Source: Bacillota bacterium
GTDB lineage: Bacteria; Bacillota; Clostridia; Lachnospirales; Lachnospiraceae
Reading direction: 5' to 3'
Assembly: GCA_030524555.1 (NCBI GenBank)
Contig: JAUNGK010000004.1
Location: forward strand, 1 to 63,960
Length of the DNA stretch: 63,960 nucleotides
The notes beneath the pieces are model-generated. The model was not told where the DNA came from, made no database searches, and saw only the letters and a list, made by a program, of their open reading frames with translations. Below, piece by piece: positions 17,023 through 24,693 of the stretch. The translations under genes and the position numbers were made by a program. The first letter of the stretch is position 1. Every line of letters begins with the position of its first letter.

Positions 17023-18099
17023 TTATATTGCATCATTTTGCCTGTGCATTTCCGGCGGCTCATAATTGTCCATAAAATCTTCTCCGAGATATACGATCTC
17101 CTGTGCAAATTTGATGGAATGCACCACTGTAAATACCGATATCACCCGGCGGAACATAAGATCGGGAATAAAATTAAGTACTTCCATGGGAAATTTGCCG
17201 TCCAGTACAATATATTCGGGAAATATCTTGTGATAGTCCAGTACATCCCTTGGATGAGGCTTGATAAAAATCACGGAATCCTCCCCGGGTATATTTCCGT
17301 ATTGTTCTATGCAGTCGTGGAATATTTTTTCCCTTACATCCAGAGAGCATAAGGGCTCTGTTAACAGGAGAATCTTATTCTTTCTTTTGCCGGCGGTTAA
17401 GATTTGGCTGATCTCATCCATATCTGCAATAAACAGATGCACCAATATATCCTTTCCCTCCTTATCAAGCCCGTCTACCAGGTCTTTTCTGGGTTTTTCA
17501 ATGTACTTGGGACAAGGATAGGGCAGGATCGATATATCATTGACTTCCATATCAATACAGTATTTCGCCCAGCCGTTCTGAATGAAAATCAGATTTAAGG
17601 ATGCAAGAAAGGCTTTCAGTTTAAAGTGTCCTCTGTTATCATATCTTGCCGTATCATAAGTGCTGATGCAGTCCAGTCCATCCTCCAAAGCATGATAAGG
17701 TATTTTTTTATAGCTTAAGTAATATCCGATGGGATCGGAATCGCAGAATACATAAATATCATGATATTGTTTAAAGTCTACCGGAACATAATCCTGCTGC
17801 ATTTTTCCTAAAAGCCTGGTATATTTTATTCGATCCAGCATATTTAAAATAAGATTTCCGTGATCCTTATGATATTTCATAACCTCTGGAAAAGTCACAT
17901 CTTCCTTCTCATCAAACATGTACACATGGTCAAAAAGACCGCACTTTTCTGCCCGGGTTTTTAAGTCGCCAAAGTCGTTGGACATGGTGCTGAGTATAAG
18001 ATCAGCATTTTTCCGCTTTTGGATCGGAAGATTTAATTCTTTTAAGCAAGCTACATATACATGATAATAGGTATGGCAGACATAAACTCTATCCTTCAT
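17023..18099 (-). CDS. Sialyltransferase-like glycosyltransferase, candidate nonulosonic acid transferase
   Basis: The 358-residue protein shows the two motifs of bacterial GT-B sialyl-/polysialyltransferases (GT52/GT38 type): an acidic E/D-D-G motif as HALEDGL (139-141) and an HP motif as KPHPRD (His282-Pro283), plus a serine-containing VISVFTVVHS segment near 320. These families transfer a CMP-activated nonulosonic acid. The operon also encodes the synthase and CMP-transferase, so it is a good candidate for moving CMP-pseudaminic acid to a glycan or protein. The overall family placement is from motifs only. GAGGA precedes the start. Confidence 0.7.
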   Translation of the reverse strand: MKDRVYVCHTYYHVYVACLKELNLPIQKRKNADLILSTMSNDFGDLKTRAEKCGLFDHVYMFDEKEDVTFPEVMKYHKDHGNLILNMLDRIKYTRLLGKMQQDYVPVDFKQYHDIYVFCDSDPIGYYLSYKKIPYHALEDGLDCISTYDTARYDNRGHFKLKAFLASLNLIFIQNGWAKYCIDMEVNDISILPYPCPKYIEKPRKDLVDGLDKEGKDILVHLFIADMDEISQILTAGKRKNKILLLTEPLCSLDVREKIFHDCIEQYGNIPGEDSVIFIKPHPRDVLDYHKIFPEYIVLDGKFPMEVLNFIPDLMFRRVISVFTVVHSIKFAQEIVYLGEDFMDNYEPPEMHRQNDAI

Positions 18100-18149
18100 T
18101 TCGTCCTCATTTCTACGTTTCCTTTGCGTTTATTCCGCTTTTGACAGCG

Positions 18150-19364
18150 CTATTCATATTGAATACTGATATAGGAAAGGGCATTTTGGGCCCGGCTTGC
18201 GGCTTGCGCAGCAGTTTTGCCGGTGGCAATGACGTGTCCGATTCTGTCGTTGCTGGACTTGGTTTGATGAACCGTATCCCCGGCTTTTTTATAGATTGAT
18301 ACCTCTTCAATTCCTTCCAGCTGATAGACTTTATCGTCTACGGAAATATTCTTGATAACGCCTTCTGTTCCCTGAATAAAACGGATGGCGGCGCCGTTTT
18401 CACGCCTGCGGGTTAAATCTATTTTGGCTCCGGTGGCTAAAAGCACGGAGCTGCCTACCATATCTACTCCTGTAGAAAGGGGAACCAGCTTAGAGGTGAT
18501 AAAGTCTCCTCCAAGCCTTGCAGCCAGTTCTACGATTTTAGGTCCGTCCTTTGTCACCTTAACCTCTGTATGTGATGGGCCGTTGAGAAGATGGATTGCT
18601 TTTACTGCCTGCTTGGTAATCCCTGCAATTTGTTCCTTTGTCTTTGCATCTAAGCAGCTTGGTTCACTATGACCGACTTCCACAAAATAGGGAGGCGGGG
18701 TAATAAATTTATCGGTAATGGTTATGATGGTGGTTTCCTCATTTACCGTCATTGCCTCAACGCTTACTTCGGCCCCGGTCATAAATTCCTCCACCATAAC
18801 AATGCCGTTTCTGGAGCAGCCCTTACTGTACTCATAGGTTTGCAGCAGGTCTTTTTCTTCGGGCAGCTGCTTTTCGTCCAAAAGTACCACACCCCGGCTG
18901 CCGGCATTGTCCGCAGGCTTTACAATACAATAGCCCTTTAACTGTTCTACGGCGCTTTTAAATTCATTGAAATCGTGTACGGCATAATACTCAGGAATAG
19001 GTACGTGATGCTCCTTAAGCCGGTTGCGCATATAGCTTTTGATTGTGGCGCATAAGGAATCGGCATAGGACAAATCGGGCTGCTTTCCTAATTTTTCGTT
19101 TACGTATGCGGCGGTTCTGACAGGACCGTCACTGGTGGAAGTAATCACAACATCGGGCTGATAAATCAGAGCCTGCTTATATACCTCCTCCTGGTCCAGC
19201 GTGCTGACTACCAGCTTGACATCAGCAAGGGGGAATCCTACGGCATTTTCATCATAATCCACAAGTATAATTTGATATCCCAGTTCTTTAGCTTTTTGAA
19301 TTGCGGGAACCTGAAGTGCACTGGCTCCCAGGATCATCATTTTTTTGGACATATTAGTCATCAT
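18150..19364 (-). CDS. ATP-grasp enzyme of the nonulosonic acid operon
   Basis: This carbamoyl-phosphate-synthase-like ATP-grasp protein of about 400 residues has an N-terminal Rossmann-like segment (MMILGASALQVPAIQKAKELG), the ATP-binding segments CIVKPADNAGSRGV and VMVEEFMTGAEVSVEAM, and the metal-binding loop VELAARLGGDF. ATP-grasp enzymes join a carboxylate to an amine or similar nucleophile through an acyl phosphate. No such step exists in the standard pseudaminic pathway, so it may attach an acyl or aminoacyl group to the sugar. The start is one of several Met codons (19364, 19361, 19352) behind AAAAGGA. It is nine bases from pseI. Confidence 0.85.
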   Translation of the reverse strand: MMTNMSKKMMILGASALQVPAIQKAKELGYQIILVDYDENAVGFPLADVKLVVSTLDQEEVYKQALIYQPDVVITSTSDGPVRTAAYVNEKLGKQPDLSYADSLCATIKSYMRNRLKEHHVPIPEYYAVHDFNEFKSAVEQLKGYCIVKPADNAGSRGVVLLDEKQLPEEKDLLQTYEYSKGCSRNGIVMVEEFMTGAEVSVEAMTVNEETTIITITDKFITPPPYFVEVGHSEPSCLDAKTKEQIAGITKQAVKAIHLLNGPSHTEVKVTKDGPKIVELAARLGGDFITSKLVPLSTGVDMVGSSVLLATGAKIDLTRRRENGAAIRFIQGTEGVIKNISVDDKVYQLEGIEEVSIYKKAGDTVHQTKSSNDRIGHVIATGKTAAQAASRAQNALSYISIQYE

Positions 19365-19372
19365 TCCTTTTG

Positions 19373-20425
19373 TCAGTCAATATATTTCCAGTCAAGAGGC
19401 GTGCCCCTGGAAATGTCGGTTTTGGCCTTTTTCCCTAGAATTTCGTTATAATACATGGTATGCATGCCAAACGCCGGACGGATGGAGCGTACATTTTCCT
19501 TTGTGAATGCTTCTCCTGCCTTCATGTCCTTTACTACGAACAGGGAGCGTCCGTCCTCCCGGCTTTTTTGCTGCTTGTCGGTTAATTCGTAGGTCACCCT
19601 GCCGAGGGCCTTTTCCACAATGCGGATGTCGCTTACCATTTGTTTAAATTCCCCAGGCTCCATGGAAAAGGCTGCATCCGGTCCTCCGTCTGCACGGGAT
19701 AAGGTAAAATGCTTTTCTATCATCTTTGCGCCCAGCGCAACGCTTGCCACCGCCGCTGCAGTTCCCATACTGTGATCAGACAATCCGGTAATGCAGTCAA
19801 AAACCTGTGCCATATTGGGGATCACCTTAAGGTTCATGTCTTCATAGGGAGAGGGGTAGGCGGAAGTGCATTTCAGCAGTATCACCTGCTGGTTTCCTTC
19901 TTCCTTACATACTCTGAGGGCTCTTTCCAGATCCTCCAGATAAGCGATGCCTGTGGCCAAAATGACAGGCTTTCCGATTCTTGCAATCTTGCGAATCAGG
20001 GGAATATCATTTATTTCAAAGGAAGCCACCTTGTAGGCAGGCATATTCATCTTTTGCATAAAATCCACTGCCGTATCATCAAAGGGGGAAGAAAAGCATT
20101 CCATTCCCAGTTCGTTTGCTAATTTCATCAGCTTCGGCTGCCATTCCCAGGGGGTATATGCGGTTTCGTAAAGCTTATGAAGGGTTGTGCCGTCCCATAT
20201 GGTTCCCTGTGTAATCTGGAAATAGTCATTATCGCAGTCTAAGGTAATGGTATCGGGGGTATAGGTCTGTAATTTGACTGCATCAGCTCCGGCTTCCTTA
20301 GCCGCTCTTATGATTGCCTCTGCCCGGTTGTAATCCTGCAAATGATTGGCCGATACCTCTGCCACAATAAAGTTTTTTTCGCCTTCTCCTATATAGCGGT
20401 TTCCGATTTTTATTTTCTTTTCCAT
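19373..20425 (-). CDS. pseI: Pseudaminic acid synthase
   Basis: PseI condenses phosphoenolpyruvate with the 6-deoxy-altrose derivative released by PseG to give pseudaminic acid. The 350 residues contain a NeuB-type TIM barrel (FIVAEVSANHLQDYNRA, AVKLQTYTPDTI, CFSSPFDDTAVDFM, GLSDHSMGTAAAVASVALGA, EKHFTLSRADGGPDAAFSM) and a C-terminal antifreeze-like SAF domain (about 290-350: GRSLFVVKDMKAGEAFTKEN). The PDTIT and DGGPDAAFS segments suit the PseI rather than the NeuB branch. AAAGAAAGG precedes the start by about ten bases. Confidence 0.93.
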   Translation of the reverse strand: MEKKIKIGNRYIGEGEKNFIVAEVSANHLQDYNRAEAIIRAAKEAGADAVKLQTYTPDTITLDCDNDYFQITQGTIWDGTTLHKLYETAYTPWEWQPKLMKLANELGMECFSSPFDDTAVDFMQKMNMPAYKVASFEINDIPLIRKIARIGKPVILATGIAYLEDLERALRVCKEEGNQQVILLKCTSAYPSPYEDMNLKVIPNMAQVFDCITGLSDHSMGTAAAVASVALGAKMIEKHFTLSRADGGPDAAFSMEPGEFKQMVSDIRIVEKALGRVTYELTDKQQKSREDGRSLFVVKDMKAGEAFTKENVRSIRPAFGMHTMYYNEILGKKAKTDISRGTPLDWKYID

Positions 20426-20448
20426 TTGGATATGCCTTTCTTTTCCAT

Positions 20449-21144
20449 TTAATTATTTTTTTGATTCATCATTTTATATTTTATTTCAGCTAACTCCCAG
20501 TCCGACAGGTTATCAATGTCCTGAACCTCTGTCTCCGGCATGATAACAGGCACATATCCGTCCTTGAGATCACCCCTGCAGGCCAGGTATCGCTCCACCT
20601 GATAGAAGTAGAACTGCCCGCAGTCGTGATACATGGTTTCCAGATCCTGTGAGCGCTTCATGGCATTTTCGGGAAAGCAGTATTGAAGCCGTCCGTTTCG
20701 GACAGCCATGCCACGCTGAGGCGGGAAGGAAAAGCCAACTACCGGCATGACGCCGGAGGCATTATTTTCAATCAAAAGGCGGAAAGCAGCCTGAAGCTTA
20801 TCTGCGGTTACAAAAGGCGCAGTGGGATAAATGCATGCCATATATTCAAAAACCTGGCCTCTTTTTTCGTATTCCTCCAGTACCTCCATTAAAACATCAT
20901 CCGTGGTGGCATAGTCGTTAGCGGCAGCTTCGCTTCTCATAAAGGGAACGCTTGCACCTGCCCTTTTGGCAATTTCAGCAATTTCTTCATCATCCGTGGA
21001 GACCATAACCTCCTCAAACAGGCCGGAAGCTAATGCAGCCTCTATGGAATAACAGATAATGGGTTTGCCTAAAAATAGTTTTTTGTTCTTGCCGGGGATA
21101 CGTTTACTGCCGCCCCGGGCGGTAATTATGGAAATAGCATTCAT
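20449..21144 (-). CDS. pseF: Pseudaminic acid cytidylyltransferase
   Basis: PseF activates the nonulosonic acid with CTP to the CMP-sugar used by the transferase. The 231-residue protein has the CMP-NeuA fold signatures: the P-loop-like ARGGSKRIPGKNKK, MVSTDDEEIAEIA, CIYPTAPFVTADKL and VQDIDNLSDWELAE. The short PTAPF form and length fit PseF better than sialic or legionaminic acid enzymes. It lies 23 bases upstream of pseI in the same operon. Confidence 0.9.
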   Translation of the reverse strand: MNAISIITARGGSKRIPGKNKKLFLGKPIICYSIEAALASGLFEEVMVSTDDEEIAEIAKRAGASVPFMRSEAAANDYATTDDVLMEVLEEYEKRGQVFEYMACIYPTAPFVTADKLQAAFRLLIENNASGVMPVVGFSFPPQRGMAVRNGRLQYCFPENAMKRSQDLETMYHDCGQFYFYQVERYLACRGDLKDGYVPVIMPETEVQDIDNLSDWELAEIKYKMMNQKNN

Positions 21145-21184
21145 GTCTGATCCTCGTATTCCTTTCCGATATCTGAAAATATAT

Positions 21185-23416
21185 CTATAGCTTTATGATT
21201 TCCTCTGCAATGCGTAATGCGCCTTTTCCGTCAGTTACCTCATGCAGACTGCATTTCATCCGCTCCTGCATTTTACGGTTTTTTAAGAGGGCTTCCATAT
21301 TTAAAATGATACTGTCTATGCATTCTCTGCGGTTAATGCGGATATCACCGGCAAAAAGCATTCGGTTTTCCCTGGCGAAAAATTCGCTGTCATATTGCTG
21401 GTTGTCCGCACAGACAAAAAATATAGCAGGTATCTGCATGGCACATAATTCAAACAGCATAGTTCCTGCAGCGGATATGGCAATGGTGCATTGCTGCATC
21501 AGCTCTGCCATGTTGGCAACATTATAATGAAGCCGGATATTAGGATGGCTTTCGGCTAATTGTTCCAGCTCTCTTGCATTTTTGTTAAAGCTCCCGACAA
21601 TCACATGGAAAATATTTTGGGAGCTTTCTTCTCTTTTCACAGCTTCGGTAAGGATACCGCAAAGAGCGTTGTAAACATCTCCGCCGCCGGAGCTTATAAG
21701 TATATGCCTGCCTGTGCCGGAGGCCTTATCCGGGGAAATGTCAGGAAAAGAGCGGCTGCAAAATTCTTCCCGCAAAGGTACATAAGCGGTTCCCAGCAGC
21801 AGCCTTGCCGTTCCTTCATAAGCTTCCCTGTAAGGAAAACGCACATGATAGGCATTGTAATTAATGACCATGTCAACCGGATAAACGGCCTCAAAGCAGT
21901 CGTCTATATAAATTATTTTACAGAGATCCGCTAAGCTGTCAAAATATTCTTTGGTTGCCTGATAGGAGTCTACCAACAGCTTTTTACAATTTAATCTTTT
22001 AAGCTCCTTACGAAGAGCCGGTACCTCCAGAGTCATCTTGTCAAAGGCGGTATGAAGGCATATATATTCCATTCCGGCATTTTCTAACATAGCCCTGGGG
22101 TATTCATCAGCGGTAAAAAACAGCACCCGCTTTCCTTTGGCCTTAAGCTGTTTTGCTATGGTAATGCAGCGCATGATATGTCCTGTGGCAATAATGTCAT
22201 TGGCGTCTGCGCGAATGGCTATGATTTCGGATTTGGCATCGGGAGTGCTTTCAAGGTCTTTATTTTTCAGTTTTTCATATTGGTCAAGAACCTCTGCCAT
22301 ATGCGCCATTTCTGCTTGACCGTAGCGCTGATCCATAGGAAGAGCCAGCATATGGTCATAGATATAACGCTCTGATCTGGTAAGGCAGCCTTCATTTTCC
22401 TTTCCTATGGGCCAAAGCACCGGAGCATAGATATCATGATCCGTAAGAAACTTTTGAAGATCATCTCTGTTTACGGCGTATATTGGAAAATATAAGGGCG
22501 CTGTCCGGGTATCAGGTGCAGCTTTTGAAGATACCGGGATATCCTCCTCGGAGAGGATTGGTACAAGCTGCGTTTTCCCTTTCAGCCTCTCACATAAGTA
22601 GCGGTAATTGGCATTTCTTCTGTTTTGGCAGAGCGCTTCGTCTGTGGAGGATAAAATGTTCATGGATTCCCGTGACAGGGCGCCTATGCCGCTAAAGTTA
22701 TCCAGCCAGTTTTCCATTTCCCGGTTTTTACGCAGATACTCTGACTTTAAATGCTTCTTTTCATCCGAACTTCCTTCCTCGTATAGATAATTCCATTTTG
22801 TCGTAAGAAGCTTCAGCTTTCCGGAGGTAAAGCTTTCGTTTGGAGTAAGCTTTTCCTGAAAAAGCGGTTCATTGGAGGTTACAAACCCGCCGTCAGGTAT
22901 GGGATACCATTTCCGCAGGCTGCCGATAATATAATCTGCATTTTGTCCGGCATCCTTAAGGTAGTAGGACTGGGATACGTCCTCCATAACACAAATTCCC
23001 TGCATGCGCCATTCCTTTAGCAAGGGGCGCACTGCGCTGAGGGTATCAACGCCATAATAGGGATGAACAAAAATAAGACCCGGTTTTAGAGAATTTATTT
23101 GGCTGCAAAGCTCATGTTCATCTGCTTTTAAATTTTTATTGATATGATAAAAATGAATCTCCCATCCGGCCCGCTCAAAGGGGAAAAACACGGTGTCGCA
23201 CATATAGGCCGGAAGCAGGCAGCTCTTTTTCACGGAGGGGTTGTTTTGTTCAATGCTTTTTAAAGCCAGTGCAATTGCCTCTCTTCCCGAGGCTGTAAAA
23301 CGATGGTGGTTTTTGCCGTATTTTTCTACCTCCGAAAGGCTGAATACCTCTTTGCCTCCCGGTGGGTCTAAGGTAACGGCCTGGGGATTTATTTCATAAA
23401 TACTTCCTATTTCCAT
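21185..23416 (-). CDS. pseG: Fusion: PLP aminotransferase-like domain plus PseG hydrolase
   Basis: A single frame of 743 residues joins two enzymes. The first (1 to about 395) has an aspartate-aminotransferase fold of DegT-like type, with an acidic MEDVSQS (145-146) and a probable PLP lysine Lys169 in SLRKWYPIPDGGF. The second (396-743) is PseG, the hydrolase that removes UDP from diacetamido-trideoxy-altropyranose: IRADANDIIATGHIMRC, LVDSYQ, YIDDCFEAVYPVD, ISSGGGDVYN and AISAAGTMLFELCAM. The start at 23416 has AAGGAAGG seven bases upstream; the ATG at 23470 would overlap the GT2 gene. PseG is normally a separate protein. The first domain is not PseC, which is encoded at 15329. Confidence 0.88.
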   Translation of the reverse strand: MEIGSIYEINPQAVTLDPPGGKEVFSLSEVEKYGKNHHRFTASGREAIALALKSIEQNNPSVKKSCLLPAYMCDTVFFPFERAGWEIHFYHINKNLKADEHELCSQINSLKPGLIFVHPYYGVDTLSAVRPLLKEWRMQGICVMEDVSQSYYLKDAGQNADYIIGSLRKWYPIPDGGFVTSNEPLFQEKLTPNESFTSGKLKLLTTKWNYLYEEGSSDEKKHLKSEYLRKNREMENWLDNFSGIGALSRESMNILSSTDEALCQNRRNANYRYLCERLKGKTQLVPILSEEDIPVSSKAAPDTRTAPLYFPIYAVNRDDLQKFLTDHDIYAPVLWPIGKENEGCLTRSERYIYDHMLALPMDQRYGQAEMAHMAEVLDQYEKLKNKDLESTPDAKSEIIAIRADANDIIATGHIMRCITIAKQLKAKGKRVLFFTADEYPRAMLENAGMEYICLHTAFDKMTLEVPALRKELKRLNCKKLLVDSYQATKEYFDSLADLCKIIYIDDCFEAVYPVDMVINYNAYHVRFPYREAYEGTARLLLGTAYVPLREEFCSRSFPDISPDKASGTGRHILISSGGGDVYNALCGILTEAVKREESSQNIFHVIVGSFNKNARELEQLAESHPNIRLHYNVANMAELMQQCTIAISAAGTMLFELCAMQIPAIFFVCADNQQYDSEFFARENRMLFAGDIRINRRECIDSIILNMEALLKNRKMQERMKCSLHEVTDGKGALRIAEEIIKL

Positions 23417-23433
23417 GACAGAACCTTCCTTTA

Positions 23434-24459
23434 TTATTGGCGGGATTTCCGCCATTTTCTGTACGTCCACAGCAGCTTATAGTACAGCATGAAAAACAGC
23501 GTGGATTTCTGCTGCATCCGAATTAGCTTTTTTTCCTCTGAGTGGGTTCTTTCCTGATAATATGAATTGCTTTCAAAATTGGGGAAGGTTCTTTTCATTT
23601 CCTTTCCCATTGCCTTAACAAAACTGTATCTTGTTCTTTCAACTCCTGCCATATAGGTAAAAAGTGTATTGATGTAAAACAGCAGGGTAAAGCTGTACTC
23701 AAGCTCCGGCTTAAAATCCTCAAAATAATGATGTATGTGCGCCTGTGCAAGCATAAGGCGTCCCGCTTCCATACGGTCTTCGCATCTTTTGGATGAAATG
23801 GTGTGAACGGTAGAGGCATCATGCTGATAGTAGTAATACAGCGGCTCCTCTATATATTCAAAATGCTTTGCCAGAACCAGATAGGAATTGCCTAAAGCAT
23901 TATCTTCGTAAAATATATTTTCCGGGAACCAAAGCTCATTTTCAAGAATCATGGATCGCCGAAATATTTTGACAACCAGACTGCCGCCGTCCAGGATCAG
24001 GCTGCGCCTCTTTTCTATATCCAGAATGCCGCACTGCTCCTTTTTGTTATTGGGAACGATCTGTCCTGCCTTCATGGAGTGTTCAGCGGTCAGGCAGTAA
24101 TCGCATCCCACCAGATCGGCGCCGGTTTTTTCTGCCTTTCTGATTAACCTTTCATACATGTCGGGAGCAATCCAGTCATCGCTGTCGATAAAGCCGATCC
24201 AATCGCCCTTGGCAAGCTTTAAACCAATATTTTTGGCACCGCCCTGATGCTTATTTACGGGAGAGTGGACGGCGTAAAATTTGTCAGGGAAACGAGCTTC
24301 AAAGTTTTTCAGGATATCAAAGGAATTGTCCGTGGAACAGTCATCCACCCCAATGATTTCGTAATCGTCTATTGTCTGGTTTACCAGTGAGTTAAGGCAG
24401 TATTCTAATTTACCCTCTGCTGCCATATTATAGACCGGTACAATAATACTTAATTTCAT
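23434..24459 (-). CDS. Family 2 glycosyltransferase
   Basis: The 341-residue GT-A glycosyltransferase has the GT2 nucleotide-sugar motifs SIIVPVYNMA, VDDCSTDNS and the metal-binding FIDSDDW, and a basic C terminus (YRKWRKSRQ). It is the first gene of the minus-strand operon, so it probably adds a sugar to the same glycan as the nonulosonic acid. Acceptor and donor cannot be read from the sequence. The downstream fusion gene starts 17 bases after its stop. Confidence 0.9.
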   Translation of the reverse strand: MKLSIIVPVYNMAAEGKLEYCLNSLVNQTIDDYEIIGVDDCSTDNSFDILKNFEARFPDKFYAVHSPVNKHQGGAKNIGLKLAKGDWIGFIDSDDWIAPDMYERLIRKAEKTGADLVGCDYCLTAEHSMKAGQIVPNNKKEQCGILDIEKRRSLILDGGSLVVKIFRRSMILENELWFPENIFYEDNALGNSYLVLAKHFEYIEEPLYYYYQHDASTVHTISSKRCEDRMEAGRLMLAQAHIHHYFEDFKPELEYSFTLLFYINTLFTYMAGVERTRYSFVKAMGKEMKRTFPNFESNSYYQERTHSEEKKLIRMQQKSTLFFMLYYKLLWTYRKWRKSRQ

Positions 24460-24530
24460 ATTTTTTATCCACCATTTTATAGCTTATAGCTTATAATATT
24501 CTGTGTAATAATCCCTAATCTTCTTCGTAC

Positions 24531-24538
24531 AGTATACC
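24531..24538 (-). promoter_or_regulatory. Minus-strand promoter for the nonulosonic acid operon
   Basis: Read on the minus strand, TGGTATACT is an extended -10 element (TATACT at 24536-24531), about 75 bases upstream of the GT2 start. The -35 is weak. It faces away from the plus-strand promoter at 24585, so the 234-base gap is a divergent control region. Confidence 0.5.
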
Positions 24539-24584
24539 ACAAGCCTGCCCGGATGACTACAAATCTTTCGGGCGCAAAACCGAT

Positions 24585-24614
24585 TTGACCACCTTACTTA
24601 TGCTGTGGTAGAAT
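24585..24614 (+). promoter_or_regulatory. Sigma-A-type promoter for the glycan operon
   Basis: TTGACC (24585-24590), an 18-bp spacer and TAGAAT (24609-24614) make a good vegetative promoter. A TATAAT at 24614-24619 overlaps it but would need a 23-bp spacer. It lies about 80 bases before the ABC flippase gene. Confidence 0.6.
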
Positions 24615-24693
24615 ATAATGACATTTTAATAGGAAGATGTAAGACTGAATTTCTGCCTGGAATTAGTCAGGGAGGAAGGTACAGGGATCAATA

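Noticed and set aside
16525..24459. Minus-strand module as a recent horizontal insertion
   Set aside because: No transposase, integrase, tRNA or flanking repeats, and base and codon use look like the neighbours by eye.
24477..24497. Tandem TTATAGC repeat (about three units) as a CRISPR-like or iteron array
   Set aside because: It is only 21 bases, with the last unit imperfect; no spacers or replication gene.
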